Of a stretch of DNA of 64,000 nucleotides, positions 36,778-45,730 are shown in pieces. The DNA is from Pseudoalteromonas atlantica (lineage in GTDB: Bacteria > Pseudomonadota > Gammaproteobacteria > Enterobacterales > Alteromonadaceae). The notes under the pieces are model-generated. The model saw only the letters and a program-made list of their open reading frames with translations, had not been told where the DNA came from and did not search any database. Each line of letters starts with the position of its first letter. Positions within the stretch are counted from its first letter, which is position 1. The stretch lies in NCBI GenBank assembly GCA_007988745.1, contig BJUT01000009.1, positions 33,500 through 97,499 of the forward strand, read 5' to 3'. Position numbers and translations under genes: made by a program.

Positions 36778-38760
36778 ATGTTGAGTAACCCAACCAAAAT
36801 GCTTACTAAAGTAAGCATTTTTATTTTCTTAGTGGCTGTGCTTCTACTTAGTTTTAATAGCCGTGCACAGTCGCCCAAACTTGAACTTTTTGACAGCAGT
36901 GGTGCACCTGTCGCGCCGGCAATTATATTAAAAAGCGATGCTAACATGACCCTAACCGGGCTGATAAATCACGTGGTCGTTAAGCAAACTTATCAAAACG
37001 ATAATCCGTTTGCGGTAAATGCGCGTTATGTGTTTCCGTTACCTGATGAAAGCGCCGTACATGCGATGACGATGCACATAGGTGAGCGAGTCATAAAAGG
37101 CCAAATAGATAAAAAAGTAGAGGCCGAAAAAAAGTATCAGGCAGCTAAAAATGCTGGCAAGCAAGCCGCACTTGTACGCCAGCAGCGCGCTAATATGTTT
37201 ATTACTAACGTGGCAAATATAGGCCCTGGCGAGCAAATTGTGATAGAGCTTGAATACCAAGAGATCATTGATTACAGCAATGGCACATTTGCTATTCGCT
37301 TCCCAAGTACCATTACGCCGCGCTATCACACAATAAGCGCAAATATTGAAGCTGAGCAAACTAGCCTAACCCATGCTCCTCAGGGGTGGTTAAGCCCTGT
37401 GTATAGCAAAACGCAGCACAGCGAAGCGCCAAGCAGCCAATTTAGTTTAAATATTGATATAGATGTAGGCTTAGAGCTTGTAGATATAACGTCTAAATTT
37501 CATCATGTTGAAGTACAAAACCCGGCCTTTGGGCAATATACGGTTGCTTTAAATGAGCAAACGGGGGCTAATCGCGACTTTGTACTTGAGTTTAAACCGC
37601 TGCAAAAAGAAAGCGCACAAGCAGCATTTTTTACCCAGCAGTTTGAAAACGGCGACCGGTACGGGCTTGCTATGCTAATGCCGCCAGCAGATCACTTTAC
37701 ACAAACGCAGCGGCTACCTCGCGAAATGGTGTTTGTTGTAGATACCTCAGGCTCTATGCACGGGCAATCTATGGAGCAAGCTAAAAAGGCCCTGTTTTAT
37801 GCGCTGTCTTTGCTTGATAGCGACGACAGTTTTAACATTATTGGCTTTGATAACGTGGTTACCCCCATGAGCGATAAACCCCTTATTGCTAGTGACTTTA
37901 ACTTACGCCGCGCTGAGCGCTTTATTTATAGCCTAGAGGCCGACGGTGGTACCGAAATACAAGGTGCGCTTGATGCGGTACTTGATGGCAGCAGCTTTGA
38001 AGGCTTTGTACGCCAAGTGGTGTTTTTAACGGATGGCAGTGTAAGTAACGAAGATGCCTTATTTAAAAATATTCAGCGTAAATTGGGTGATAGCCGCTTA
38101 TTTACTGTAGGCATTGGCAGTGCACCCAATAGCTTTTTTATGCGCCGTGCAGCTGATATAGGTAAAGGGTCATTTACGTTTATTGGCAGCACAAATGAGG
38201 TGCAGCCTAAAATGAAGCAATTATTTGATAAGCTTGCTCATCCCGCTATCACTAATTTAGCACTTCGCGATGAAAGCACTCACAGTTTAGATTTTTGGCC
38301 ATCACCTTTGCCTGATTTATATTTTGGCGAGCCAATAATGGTGGCTATAAAACTAAATGATACGAATCAAATTACGCTTAGTGGGCAAACCGCTCAAGGC
38401 CCTTTAAATATAAAGCTAAGCGCACAAAATAGCGCCAGCGCAAAAGGGATTGATAAGCTGTGGGCGCGCCAAAAAATTAAATCGTTGCTTTTGTATAATG
38501 ACCGCCAGTCAGTTAAAAATGAGGTGCAGGGGCTTGCGCTCACACATCAACTACTTAGCCCGTTTACTGCTTTTATAGCTATTGAATACACTCAAATTAA
38601 CGAGCCTGCAAAGCAAACGGCACTGGCTAAGAACGCAGCGCCACAAGGACTGGCTATGCGTTTACCACAAACCGATGGGCAAAGCCGACTGTACATATTG
38701 CTGGGCTGTATTTTATTACTTGGCTATGGCGCGTTTAAAATAAACCGAGGGCTTAAATGA
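36778..38760 (+). CDS. Marine proteobacterial sortase target protein (VIT-VWA)
   Basis: 660 residues. Signal peptide about 1-30 (ends NSRAQS). VIT domain (about 40-170; LTGLINHVVVKQTYQND, FPLPDESAVHAM). VWA domain (about 315-490) with MIDAS residues Asp322-x-Ser-Gly-Ser326. Sorting signal at the C-terminus: Leu629-Pro-Gln-Thr-Asp633-Gly, then a membrane helix and a short positive tail (INRGLK). It is the single predicted substrate of the adjacent class GN sortase. The motif has Asp-Gly instead of LPxTG. It overlaps the sortase start by 4 bases. Confidence 0.92.
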   Translation: MLSNPTKMLTKVSIFIFLVAVLLLSFNSRAQSPKLELFDSSGAPVAPAIILKSDANMTLTGLINHVVVKQTYQNDNPFAVNARYVFPLPDESAVHAMTMHIGERVIKGQIDKKVEAEKKYQAAKNAGKQAALVRQQRANMFITNVANIGPGEQIVIELEYQEIIDYSNGTFAIRFPSTITPRYHTISANIEAEQTSLTHAPQGWLSPVYSKTQHSEAPSSQFSLNIDIDVGLELVDITSKFHHVEVQNPAFGQYTVALNEQTGANRDFVLEFKPLQKESAQAAFFTQQFENGDRYGLAMLMPPADHFTQTQRLPREMVFVVDTSGSMHGQSMEQAKKALFYALSLLDSDDSFNIIGFDNVVTPMSDKPLIASDFNLRRAERFIYSLEADGGTEIQGALDAVLDGSSFEGFVRQVVFLTDGSVSNEDALFKNIQRKLGDSRLFTVGIGSAPNSFFMRRAADIGKGSFTFIGSTNEVQPKMKQLFDKLAHPAITNLALRDESTHSLDFWPSPLPDLYFGEPIMVAIKLNDTNQITLSGQTAQGPLNIKLSAQNSASAKGIDKLWARQKIKSLLLYNDRQSVKNEVQGLALTHQLLSPFTAFIAIEYTQINEPAKQTALAKNAAPQGLAMRLPQTDGQSRLYILLGCILLLGYGAFKINRGLK

Positions 38761-39356
38761 AAAAGTGGCTAAGTGCGGGCTTATTAATCGCCGGGCTGGG
38801 GCTGTTTTCTCATGGTGCTTATATGCAAGCCAAGGCATGGCTTGCCCAAGTATTAATAGAGCAGGCCTGGCAAGAGGCGCTTATTACGCCACACGCTCGT
38901 GTTAAACCGTGGTTTTACGCCGACAGCTTTGTAACCGCGCAGCTTAACTGGCCTAAGTATAATAAAGTGCTTAGCGTTTTAGCTGGGGCAAGTGGTCGTA
39001 ATTTAGCATTTGCACCAAGCCACTTTTTACCAGGGGCAAAGCTTGGAGATAAACATGGCGGTGCGTTAATAGCGGGTCACAACGATACCCACTTTGCATT
39101 TTTAAAACACACCAAAGTGGGTGAAACGTTTACGCTGCAGCTGCAAAGCGGCGTAATACAGCATTATAAAGTGAAGGGGATTGAGGTTATTCATCAATCC
39201 CAGCAGGCGTTTTTACAAACCCCAGGCCTTTATTTATTAACCTGTTACCCTTTTGACTCGCTGGCATCAGGTACTGATTTAAGATGGCTTGTATCGGCTG
39301 AGTTGATAGGGTCATCGCCAGCTTCATTAAGCGGTATATCTACCACCAGCTCTTGA
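38757..39356 (+). CDS. Class GN sortase
   Basis: 199 residues. N-terminal membrane anchor (about 5-22), then a sortase barrel with the catalytic triad His108 (AGHNDTHF), Cys163 (LLTCYPFD) and Arg176 (TDLRWLV). It is a transpeptidase that should cut the target protein at LPQTD, in the periplasm facing the inner membrane. The ATG overlaps the target stop (ATGA), so stoichiometry is coupled. The last 14 residues after the core are low-complexity and lie antisense to the EamA gene. Confidence 0.92.
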   Translation: MKKWLSAGLLIAGLGLFSHGAYMQAKAWLAQVLIEQAWQEALITPHARVKPWFYADSFVTAQLNWPKYNKVLSVLAGASGRNLAFAPSHFLPGAKLGDKHGGALIAGHNDTHFAFLKHTKVGETFTLQLQSGVIQHYKVKGIEVIHQSQQAFLQTPGLYLLTCYPFDSLASGTDLRWLVSAELIGSSPASLSGISTTSS

Positions 39357-40210
39357 TGTCGTTGGCTTATCATCACCCCTGCAAAAACAACAAATATACT
39401 CACCCATTGCCAAAAATCGAGTACTTCACCCAAAATAATGGCCGATAAAATAAGCGTAAAAATAGGAATTAAATTTGAATAAGCCGCAGCCGTTAATACT
39501 GACACTTTGCCAATTGCATAGTTATACATACCATAGCCACCTAAGGTGACAAACGAGCCTAAATACAAAATGCTCATAAGGGCGGTTAGGTCATGCTGGT
39601 TTTCGCTGGGTAAGTCGATAAAAAATAAAAACGGTGCAAAAAACACACTGCCGCTTATGCCTTGTAAAGCAATTAGCGTTAACGGCGAGTAGCGATTCGC
39701 CAAGTGCTTAATGCTAATGGTGTAAAACGCCGCGCATACCATGGCCATAAGCTCTAAAAAGTTACCCAATAATGGATTAGGGGCCTGATCGGTATTTGGT
39801 GAAAGCAAAGTAAGTAAAATACTGCCGCCAATACACAGGGTAAACCCAATCACAATGGCTTTACTTATATACTCTTTAAGCATAAAAAACGCCATCAACG
39901 CCACAATAATAGGCAAACACGAAACAATAACTCCCGCCTGAGAGGCCGAGGTGTATTCCATTGCGTGGCCTTCAAATAAAAAGTACAAGCATGGCTCTGC
40001 GAGCGACATACCTAATAAGTACTTCCAATCGCCTTTTAAATACTCAAACCTAATTACATAACGCCATAAACACAGCGATAAAACTAAGGTGGTTAGCATG
40101 CGTAAAAATATAACTAGTGCAGGGTCGTAAACGGCAATAGCATACTTAAGTGCAATAAAGGAGCTACCCCATAAAAAGGTGGCAATAATTAGGCATAAAC
40201 TGGCTGGCAT
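39245..40210 (-). CDS. EamA-family (DMT) transporter
   Basis: 321 residues with ten hydrophobic segments in two EamA repeats (FLWGSSFIALKYAI at the start of the first, ELMAMVCAAFYTISIKHLA at the second). Drug/metabolite transporter family; the substrate is unknown. The ~35-residue polar tail (from QELVVDIPLNE on) is encoded antisense to the end of the sortase gene: the two genes overlap by 112 bp at their 3' ends. Confidence 0.85.
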   Translation of the reverse strand: MPASLCLIIATFLWGSSFIALKYAIAVYDPALVIFLRMLTTLVLSLCLWRYVIRFEYLKGDWKYLLGMSLAEPCLYFLFEGHAMEYTSASQAGVIVSCLPIIVALMAFFMLKEYISKAIVIGFTLCIGGSILLTLLSPNTDQAPNPLLGNFLELMAMVCAAFYTISIKHLANRYSPLTLIALQGISGSVFFAPFLFFIDLPSENQHDLTALMSILYLGSFVTLGGYGMYNYAIGKVSVLTAAAYSNLIPIFTLILSAIILGEVLDFWQWVSIFVVFAGVMISQRHQELVVDIPLNEAGDDPINSADTSHLKSVPDASESKG

Positions 40211-40326
40211 AAATGAAATTTTATCAAATTAAATTAACGCCGATCCTAGCATGAATAATTTTAACTTGTTCAAAAATACCGAGCTGGTATAAGTTTATTT
40301 ATCTTTCATTTTAATAGTAAATAATA

Positions 40327-41430
40327 ATGCGTAGGGAACAGGTAATTGTTGTTAAGCTTGGTACAAGTGTACTAACCGGCGGCACCGATAAGTTAGATAA
40401 AGCCCATATGGTTGAGCTGGTTCGCCAATGTAGCGAACTTAAAAAGCAAGGCCACCAAGTTATATTAGTATCAAGTGGCGCGGTTGCTGCGGGTCGCGAA
40501 CAACTTATTAAACCCTGTGGCCGCGGCCTAATAGATAAACAAATGTTGGCAGCCGTTGGGCAAGGTCAGCTTATACATATTTGGCAAAGCTTATTTGCCT
40601 TGTATGGCATAAACGTAGGGCAAATGCTGCTTACCCGTGCCGACGTAGATGACCGCGAACGCTATTTAAATGCGCGCGACACCTTAAATGCGTTATTAAG
40701 CCACGATGTGGTGCCTATTATTAATGAAAACGACGCGGTAGCAACCGCTGAAATAAAAGTAGGCGATAACGATAATTTATCGGCGCTGGTGGCTATTTTA
40801 GCTAATGCCAACAAGCTATTACTGCTTACCGATCAAGAAGGTTTATTTACCAGCGATCCGCGCACAAATACCGACGCAAAACTGATTGACGAAGTCACTC
40901 ATATAAACGATGAGTTACGCCAACTGGCTGGTGGTAGCGGAACAAGTTTAGGCACCGGCGGTATGGCCACAAAACTACAAGCCGCCGACGTAGCAAGGCG
41001 CGCAGGGGTAGAGGTTATTATTGCAAAAGGCGCTGGCAACAACGTTATTTTAAAATGCATGAGTGAGCAATTACCCGGTACGCGGTTTTTAAAACTTACT
41101 GCGCCAAAAGATGGCCGTAAAAAATGGCTAATGGCAGGGCCTAAAAGTATCGGCCAAATTATGATTGATAAAGGGGCTATTTCGGCGCTACAAAACAAAG
41201 GGGCAAGCCTGCTGGCAAAAGGCATAACTAATGCGTTTGGCCGTTTTGAGCGGGGCGACTTAATAGATTTAATAGACACTAATAACCAAGTTATTGCACG
41301 AGGGTTAACACGTTTTAACCAAGTTGAAGTAAATAAAATTAAAGGCGCTCATTCAGAGCAAATAGGCGAGCTACTCGACTTTGATAGTGGCGCTGTGGTG
41401 CTACACAGAGACGACTTAGTTTTGCTTTAG
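40327..41430 (+). CDS. proB: Glutamate 5-kinase
   Basis: 367 residues (E. coli 367). First step of proline synthesis, ATP + glutamate to glutamyl phosphate. Amino-acid-kinase domain with [42 protein letters not shown], and a C-terminal PUA domain (about 275-360). proA does not follow; the next gene is a diguanylate cyclase 350 bp away. Confidence 0.95.
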   Translation: MRREQVIVVKLGTSVLTGGTDKLDKAHMVELVRQCSELKKQGHQVILVSSGAVAAGREQLIKPCGRGLIDKQMLAAVGQGQLIHIWQSLFALYGINVGQMLLTRADVDDRERYLNARDTLNALLSHDVVPIINENDAVATAEIKVGDNDNLSALVAILANANKLLLLTDQEGLFTSDPRTNTDAKLIDEVTHINDELRQLAGGSGTSLGTGGMATKLQAADVARRAGVEVIIAKGAGNNVILKCMSEQLPGTRFLKLTAPKDGRKKWLMAGPKSIGQIMIDKGAISALQNKGASLLAKGITNAFGRFERGDLIDLIDTNNQVIARGLTRFNQVEVNKIKGAHSEQIGELLDFDSGAVVLHRDDLVLL

Positions 41431-41489
41431 TTTTATTTAGCTTTTTTAAATAGCGCGTGTTGCGGCCGTATATTCGGTATTTAAGCAAG

Positions 41490-41581
41490 GCAGAGCCTAT
41501 GTTGTGTTTAGAATAACTGGTTGTACAAAAACATAAATACAAAGCATAAATGCAAAGCATAGGCTGTTTTAGGCTCTGCTG
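41490..41581. repeat. Nested inverted repeat in the proB-GGDEF gap
   Basis: In the 354-bp stretch after proB, GCAGAGCCT (41490-41498) pairs with AGGCTCTGC (41571-41579) and AGCCTATG pairs with CATAGGCT between them. CAAAGCATA occurs twice inside. No T-run follows, so termination is uncertain. Nothing coding is seen in the gap. Confidence 0.45.
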
Positions 41582-41747
41582 TGTGTAAGTTATTAAATAA
41601 TACCGCAGTAGTTATTGAGCTCACTAAGTTACTAAGCTCGCGCTACGATTTAATAGCGCTTAGCTAAAACAAACTTTAATCCACATAGCTCAATTCGACC
41701 TAATTCAAAAGTATTGGTTAATTAATTAGCAAAGTTGATGATTTTGT

Positions 41748-41776
41748 CTAAACTGATTGAAGTTAAAACAGTTTAG
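41748..41776 (+). promoter_or_regulatory. Hairpin that includes the Shine-Dalgarno of the GGDEF gene
   Basis: CTAAACTG and CAGTTTAG pair perfectly across a 13-base loop (extendable by two base pairs, one a G-U). The 3' arm holds TTTAGG, the only plausible ribosome binding site, 8 bases before the ATG at 41785. Folding would hide it. Confidence 0.45.
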
Positions 41777-41784
41777 GCAAACTA

Positions 41785-42759
41785 ATGAAGGCAAACAATT
41801 GCGGTCACGAATGGATAATCAGTCTAACTCAGCAAGAAGAAGAAAGTGATTTAGATGCATCATTAGTGCAGATTATTGGCGACCTACTCGAAGTTGAAAA
41901 TTTTGCTATTTATATTAATAAGCACTTTAGTGCGCAATTACCGCCTACGCTAATAAACACCCACACCCGCCTTGAAGTATTAGAGTCTAACGAAGCCTTA
42001 GCGCTGCTTAATAAAGTAACCCAAAACAAAATAAGAGTAAGCCGTGCCTTAGGTGTAGTAACAACGTATGTGCCAGTGTATTACTTTGGTAAAGTAATTG
42101 GCATATTACTAATAGAAACCACAAAAGAGTTAGCGCAAACCACCACAATGCTCGCCGTGCATATTTTAAATATTTATGCCAACCAGCTAGGGCTATTACA
42201 TAAATCGCGGTTAGACCCTTTAACCGAGCTTTTAAATAGACAAACCTTTGATAAAAAAGTGATCGAAATTGTCTCAGGCAAAGGCTTTTTATTACCCCGT
42301 GATGATACAAACGAAAAGCGACGATGGTATTTAGCCATTGCAGATATCGATCACTTTAAACGCGTAAACGATAGCTACGGCCATGTAATAGGCGATGAAG
42401 TTATTTTACTTGTGGCGCGGCTGTTAAAAAATAACTTTAGGCTAGAAGACTACGTATTTAGGTATGGTGGCGAAGAGTTTGCGGTGTTATTTCAAACCAA
42501 AACCGAGGCACAAGCACATATAGCACTTAACCGTTTACGCTCAAATATTGCTGAGTATCCTTTTCCGCAAGTTGGGCAGCTTACAATAAGTATTGGCTTT
42601 TTAGAGCTGGCAAGTATTGATACTGTATCTAGTATTGTAAACCAAGCCGATATGGCGCTGTATCATTCTAAAAATAGCGGCCGTAATAAAGTGACTGCTT
42701 ATAGCGAGCTTGAGGTAAATGAAGAAGTGACTACCGATAATAGTATTGAGCTTTTTTGA
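41785..42759 (+). CDS. Diguanylate cyclase (GGDEF), GAF-like sensor domain
   Basis: 324 residues, no membrane segment. N-terminal GAF-like region (about 15-135; VENFAIYINKHF, TYVPVYYFGKVIGILLIE), then GGDEF domain (about 150-305) with active site RYGGEEF and inhibitory I-site RLED five residues before it. Predicted to make c-di-GMP from GTP with product feedback. The sensed signal is unknown. A hairpin may control translation. Confidence 0.88.
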   Translation: MKANNCGHEWIISLTQQEEESDLDASLVQIIGDLLEVENFAIYINKHFSAQLPPTLINTHTRLEVLESNEALALLNKVTQNKIRVSRALGVVTTYVPVYYFGKVIGILLIETTKELAQTTTMLAVHILNIYANQLGLLHKSRLDPLTELLNRQTFDKKVIEIVSGKGFLLPRDDTNEKRRWYLAIADIDHFKRVNDSYGHVIGDEVILLVARLLKNNFRLEDYVFRYGGEEFAVLFQTKTEAQAHIALNRLRSNIAEYPFPQVGQLTISIGFLELASIDTVSSIVNQADMALYHSKNSGRNKVTAYSELEVNEEVTTDNSIELF

Positions 42760-42814
42760 TTGTAAATTTGTGCTAAAATCTGGCTCCTTAAATTGTTGTA
42801 GGCAGGCACAAAAC

Positions 42815-43174
42815 ATGAAATTCGTTCGTTGGTTTTTAGGTTGTATAATTTTATTCTTTAATTTTGTATTTACTCCTCGCAGTAAAAAGCGTGCAAGCGA
42901 TGTGCAAGCGCAGCTTGATCAGCAAACCTCACAATTTAAACTTTATCAATTTAAAGCATGCCCGTTTTGCGTAAAAGTACGCCGTGCAATTAAGCGCGAA
43001 GGCTTAAAAATAGAAACGCGTGATGCAAAAAATAATCAACAATTTCGTCAAGAGCTGTTAGAGCAAGGCGGCAAAATTAAAGTGCCATGCCTTCGTATAG
43101 AAAAAAATGGCCAAGTAGAGTGGCTATACGAATCTAACGATATTATTGCTTACTTAAACAAAGTAGCGGCTTAA
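42815..43174 (+). CDS. Glutaredoxin-family protein with N-terminal membrane anchor
   Basis: 119 residues from ATG 42815; an upstream in-frame start at 42746 would overlap the GGDEF gene and spoil the anchor. One hydrophobic segment (about 5-20), a basic stretch, then a glutaredoxin fold with Cys49-Pro-Phe-Cys52 (YQFKACPFCVKVRRAI), the cis-Pro region KVPCLRI and YESNDIIAYL. Possibly membrane-tethered thiol-disulfide exchange; the substrate is unknown. It lies 45 bp before gltX. Confidence 0.85.
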   Translation: MKFVRWFLGCIILFFNFVFTPRSKKRASDVQAQLDQQTSQFKLYQFKACPFCVKVRRAIKREGLKIETRDAKNNQQFRQELLEQGGKIKVPCLRIEKNGQVEWLYESNDIIAYLNKVAA

Positions 43175-43219
43175 ACGACCCCCTTAATTTTTATCTCACT
43201 TATTAAAAGAGACATTATC

Positions 43220-44704
43220 ATGACAATCCGTACTCGTGTTGCCCCATCTCCAACAGGTGACCCGCATCTTGGCACCGCTTATATTGCTTTATTTAACTAC
43301 TGTTTTGCTAAACAACAAGGCGGCGAGTTTGTGCTTCGTATTGAAGATACAGACCAAGTTCGTAGCACGCCAGAGTCAGAACAAGCGATTATGGATAGCT
43401 TACGTTGGTTAGGTCTTGAGTGGGATCATGGCCCTGACGTAGGTGGCGAATTTGGCCCTTACCGTCAATCAGAGCGCAGCGATTTATACAAAAAATACGC
43501 ACACCAATTAGTTGAGCAAGGTAAAGCATTTTACTGTTTTGCAACCAGCGAAGAGCTTGACCAAATGCGTGAAGAGCAAATGGCAGAAGGTCTGCGCCCT
43601 AAATACGACGGCCGTGGCTTAAACCTCACCGAAGATGAAATTAAAGCAAACCTAGCCGCAGGCAAGCCTTACGTTATACGTATGAAAATACCAAGCGAAG
43701 GCACTTTTAAATTTAACGACTACCTACGCGACGAAATTGAGATCCCGTGGGAAAACGTAGACATGCAAGTGCTATTAAAAGCCGATGGATTCCCTACGTA
43801 CTTTTTAGCAAACGTAGTGGATGACCACCACATGCAAATAAGCCATATTTTCCGTGGCGAAGAGTGGATTAACTCAGCACCTAAACTATTAAAACTTTAC
43901 GAAGATTTAGGTTGGGAAGCACCCGTACTAGGGCATTTACCACTACTGCGTAACCCTGATAAATCAAAGCTTTCTAAGCGTAAAAACCCAACTTCTATTA
44001 ATTACTATAAAGAAATGGGTTACCTACCAGAGGCCGTGCTTAACTACTTAGGCCGTATGGGTTGGTCAATGCCAGATGAGCGTGAAAAATTCACTCTTAA
44101 CGAGATGATTGAACACTTCGACATGAAGCGTGTATCACTTGGTGGCCCTGTATTTGATGTTGATAAGCTAAGCTGGTTAAACGGCATGTGGATCCGCGAA
44201 AACCTAACAGACGAAGAGCTTGTACAGCGCTTTGTTGATTGGAAGTTTAATGGCGAAATGCTAGCTAAAGTATTACCAGAAGCTAAAACGCGCATTAATA
44301 CGCTTTCGGACATGGTTGATTTAGCAGGGCATTTTGTAGGCGGCATTCCAACTTACGACCCAGCCCTGTTAACGGCGGGCAAAGCTGACGAAAACGTAAT
44401 ACGCCAAGCGCTACAGTTTTTTGTATGGCAGCTTGAAGGTTTACGTAGTTTTGATAAGCCAGCTATTTTTGCAATTGCAAAAGAAGTTGCTACATTCCAC
44501 GAGCTTAAAATTAAAGACTTTTTAGAGCCAATATTTGTAGCAATCACGGGTAAAACATCATCTACCTCTGTGCTTGATGCAATGGAAATTTTGGGCTCAG
44601 ACTTATCACGTGCGCGTTTACGTGTAGCGCTTGCTCATTTAGGCATTTCTAAAAAGCAGGCTAAAAATATTGAGCGTGCGTACCGCACATACCCAAGTGC
44701 ATAA
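43220..44704 (+). CDS. gltX: Glutamyl-tRNA synthetase
   Basis: 494 residues. Class I synthetase with [16 protein letters not shown] (HIGH-like) and DKSKLSKRK (KMSKS), followed by the anticodon-binding helical domain (about 330-494). It charges tRNA-Glu. AAAAGAGACATT precedes the ATG. Ends in a strong terminator. Confidence 0.97.
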   Translation: MTIRTRVAPSPTGDPHLGTAYIALFNYCFAKQQGGEFVLRIEDTDQVRSTPESEQAIMDSLRWLGLEWDHGPDVGGEFGPYRQSERSDLYKKYAHQLVEQGKAFYCFATSEELDQMREEQMAEGLRPKYDGRGLNLTEDEIKANLAAGKPYVIRMKIPSEGTFKFNDYLRDEIEIPWENVDMQVLLKADGFPTYFLANVVDDHHMQISHIFRGEEWINSAPKLLKLYEDLGWEAPVLGHLPLLRNPDKSKLSKRKNPTSINYYKEMGYLPEAVLNYLGRMGWSMPDEREKFTLNEMIEHFDMKRVSLGGPVFDVDKLSWLNGMWIRENLTDEELVQRFVDWKFNGEMLAKVLPEAKTRINTLSDMVDLAGHFVGGIPTYDPALLTAGKADENVIRQALQFFVWQLEGLRSFDKPAIFAIAKEVATFHELKIKDFLEPIFVAITGKTSSTSVLDAMEILGSDLSRARLRVALAHLGISKKQAKNIERAYRTYPSA

Positions 44705-44722
44705 TCTTTAGTCATACTTTAT

Positions 44723-44759
44723 AAAAAGCCGAGCTTATTAATTAAGCTCGGCTTTTTTG
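44723..44759 (+). terminator. Rho-independent terminator of gltX
   Basis: AAAAAGCCGAGCTTA/TAAGCTCGGCTTTTT stem (loop TTAAT) with a T-run, 19 bp past the stop. Confidence 0.93.
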
Positions 44760-44865
44760 TTTCAGGCCGTTTGGCTATATGTCATCGCGTTTTGATATTG
44801 TTTAGCGCAAGCCGTGGCGCTTTAGCAAATGCTACAATGCTGCATGTAAATTAAAAGGAGGCAGC

Positions 44866-45165
44866 ATGATTGCACCTGTAAAAAACAAAGCTTTATTTAG
44901 CAGTAATGCCTTTTCAATAAACCTAGTTACTTACCCTACACATCACAGTGTGATGAACCATATAGATCCAGTACAGCAAGGGCGCTACTACAAACTTAAT
45001 TTTGTACTAGTAAAACCTAAAGCTGGTGGGGTTTTTAAATGCTCAAAATGCATTATTAATTGGTTTAACCGGGTGTATTTATTTAGACCCGACAAATACG
45101 AGCATAGCGTTTCTAAAATTGAGTCGGGAAAGCGCGTACTATTAAGCTTTGCGCTTAATATATAA
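44866..45165 (+). CDS. 99-residue protein with a 2OG-Fe(II) oxygenase-like core
   Basis: AAAGGAGGCAGC gives a near-perfect ribosome binding site. Although tiny, it has in order His32-Ile-Asp34 (HxD), a strand-turn-strand YYKLNFVLVKPKAGGVF, and VYLFRPDKYEHSVSKIESGKRVLLSFAL with distal His80 and Arg90. That is the order of metal- and 2-oxoglutarate-binding residues of 2OG-Fe(II) dioxygenases. A Cys59-x-x-Cys62 pair is also present. Family members are usually over 180 residues, so this could be a minimal enzyme, a partial gene or a coincidence. Monocistronic. Confidence 0.6.
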   Translation: MIAPVKNKALFSSNAFSINLVTYPTHHSVMNHIDPVQQGRYYKLNFVLVKPKAGGVFKCSKCIINWFNRVYLFRPDKYEHSVSKIESGKRVLLSFALNI

Positions 45166-45170
45166 TTTAA

Positions 45171-45563
45171 TTAATAGTCGTAGGCCTGTCCGCTGCATAA
45201 AACAGACAGGTCACAATACGATACAGAGATTTCGCTACAAGAATTTATAGTAAAGGCGTTACCGCCTCTGCGCATTGCATCTGCTTTAAGTAAATCTATA
45301 GCATTTGATTTTAAGCGATTGTAGCTTATATTATTGTCGCCTCTACCGTCGCCATTGCAGCTTTCGCCTTCAATTCGGCCTAAAAGTGTGGCGCCACTTT
45401 CGTGTGCTTCTTGGTCGCTATAAAACTGCTGTAAATCTCGTTTTTTAACGTACGTACCAATTTCCTCAGATAAAACATCGTTATCTATATCGGTATGAAA
45501 AGTTACGCTAGAACATCCAGCCAAAGTAGTGAGTACGCTTATTACTGCAAAAACACGTAACAT
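45171..45563 (-). CDS. rcsF: RcsF-like outer-membrane stress-sensor lipoprotein
   Basis: 130 residues from ATG 45563, giving a lipoprotein signal LTTLAGC (Cys17); an upstream frame to 45626 adds 21 residues with no signal logic. The domain LLGRIEGESCNGDG, DAMRRGGNAFTINSC, YCDLSVLCSGQAY carries the four Cys that form the RcsF disulfides. In enterobacteria it reports envelope damage to the Rcs phosphorelay; no other rcs gene is in the window. Confidence 0.83.
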   Translation of the reverse strand: MLRVFAVISVLTTLAGCSSVTFHTDIDNDVLSEEIGTYVKKRDLQQFYSDQEAHESGATLLGRIEGESCNGDGRGDNNISYNRLKSNAIDLLKADAMRRGGNAFTINSCSEISVSYCDLSVLCSGQAYDY

Positions 45564-45730
45564 AATAATTAGTCCCTTATTTAGTTTGGTACCTAAATTA
45601 CTAACTAAAACAGGTGTGTGCAACATTTACTCTTAAGTTAATTGTATGAATTTGTAAGTGATTCGACCTCTCTTTAAATTTTTTCTGGTAGTATGGGCAG
45701 GTTATAAGCAGTTTAAGCAGTGAACAATCT

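Noticed and set aside
41339-41560. 73-codon minus-strand frame overlapping the end of proB
   Set aside because: It overlaps proB and the inverted repeat after it; no family and no ribosome binding site.
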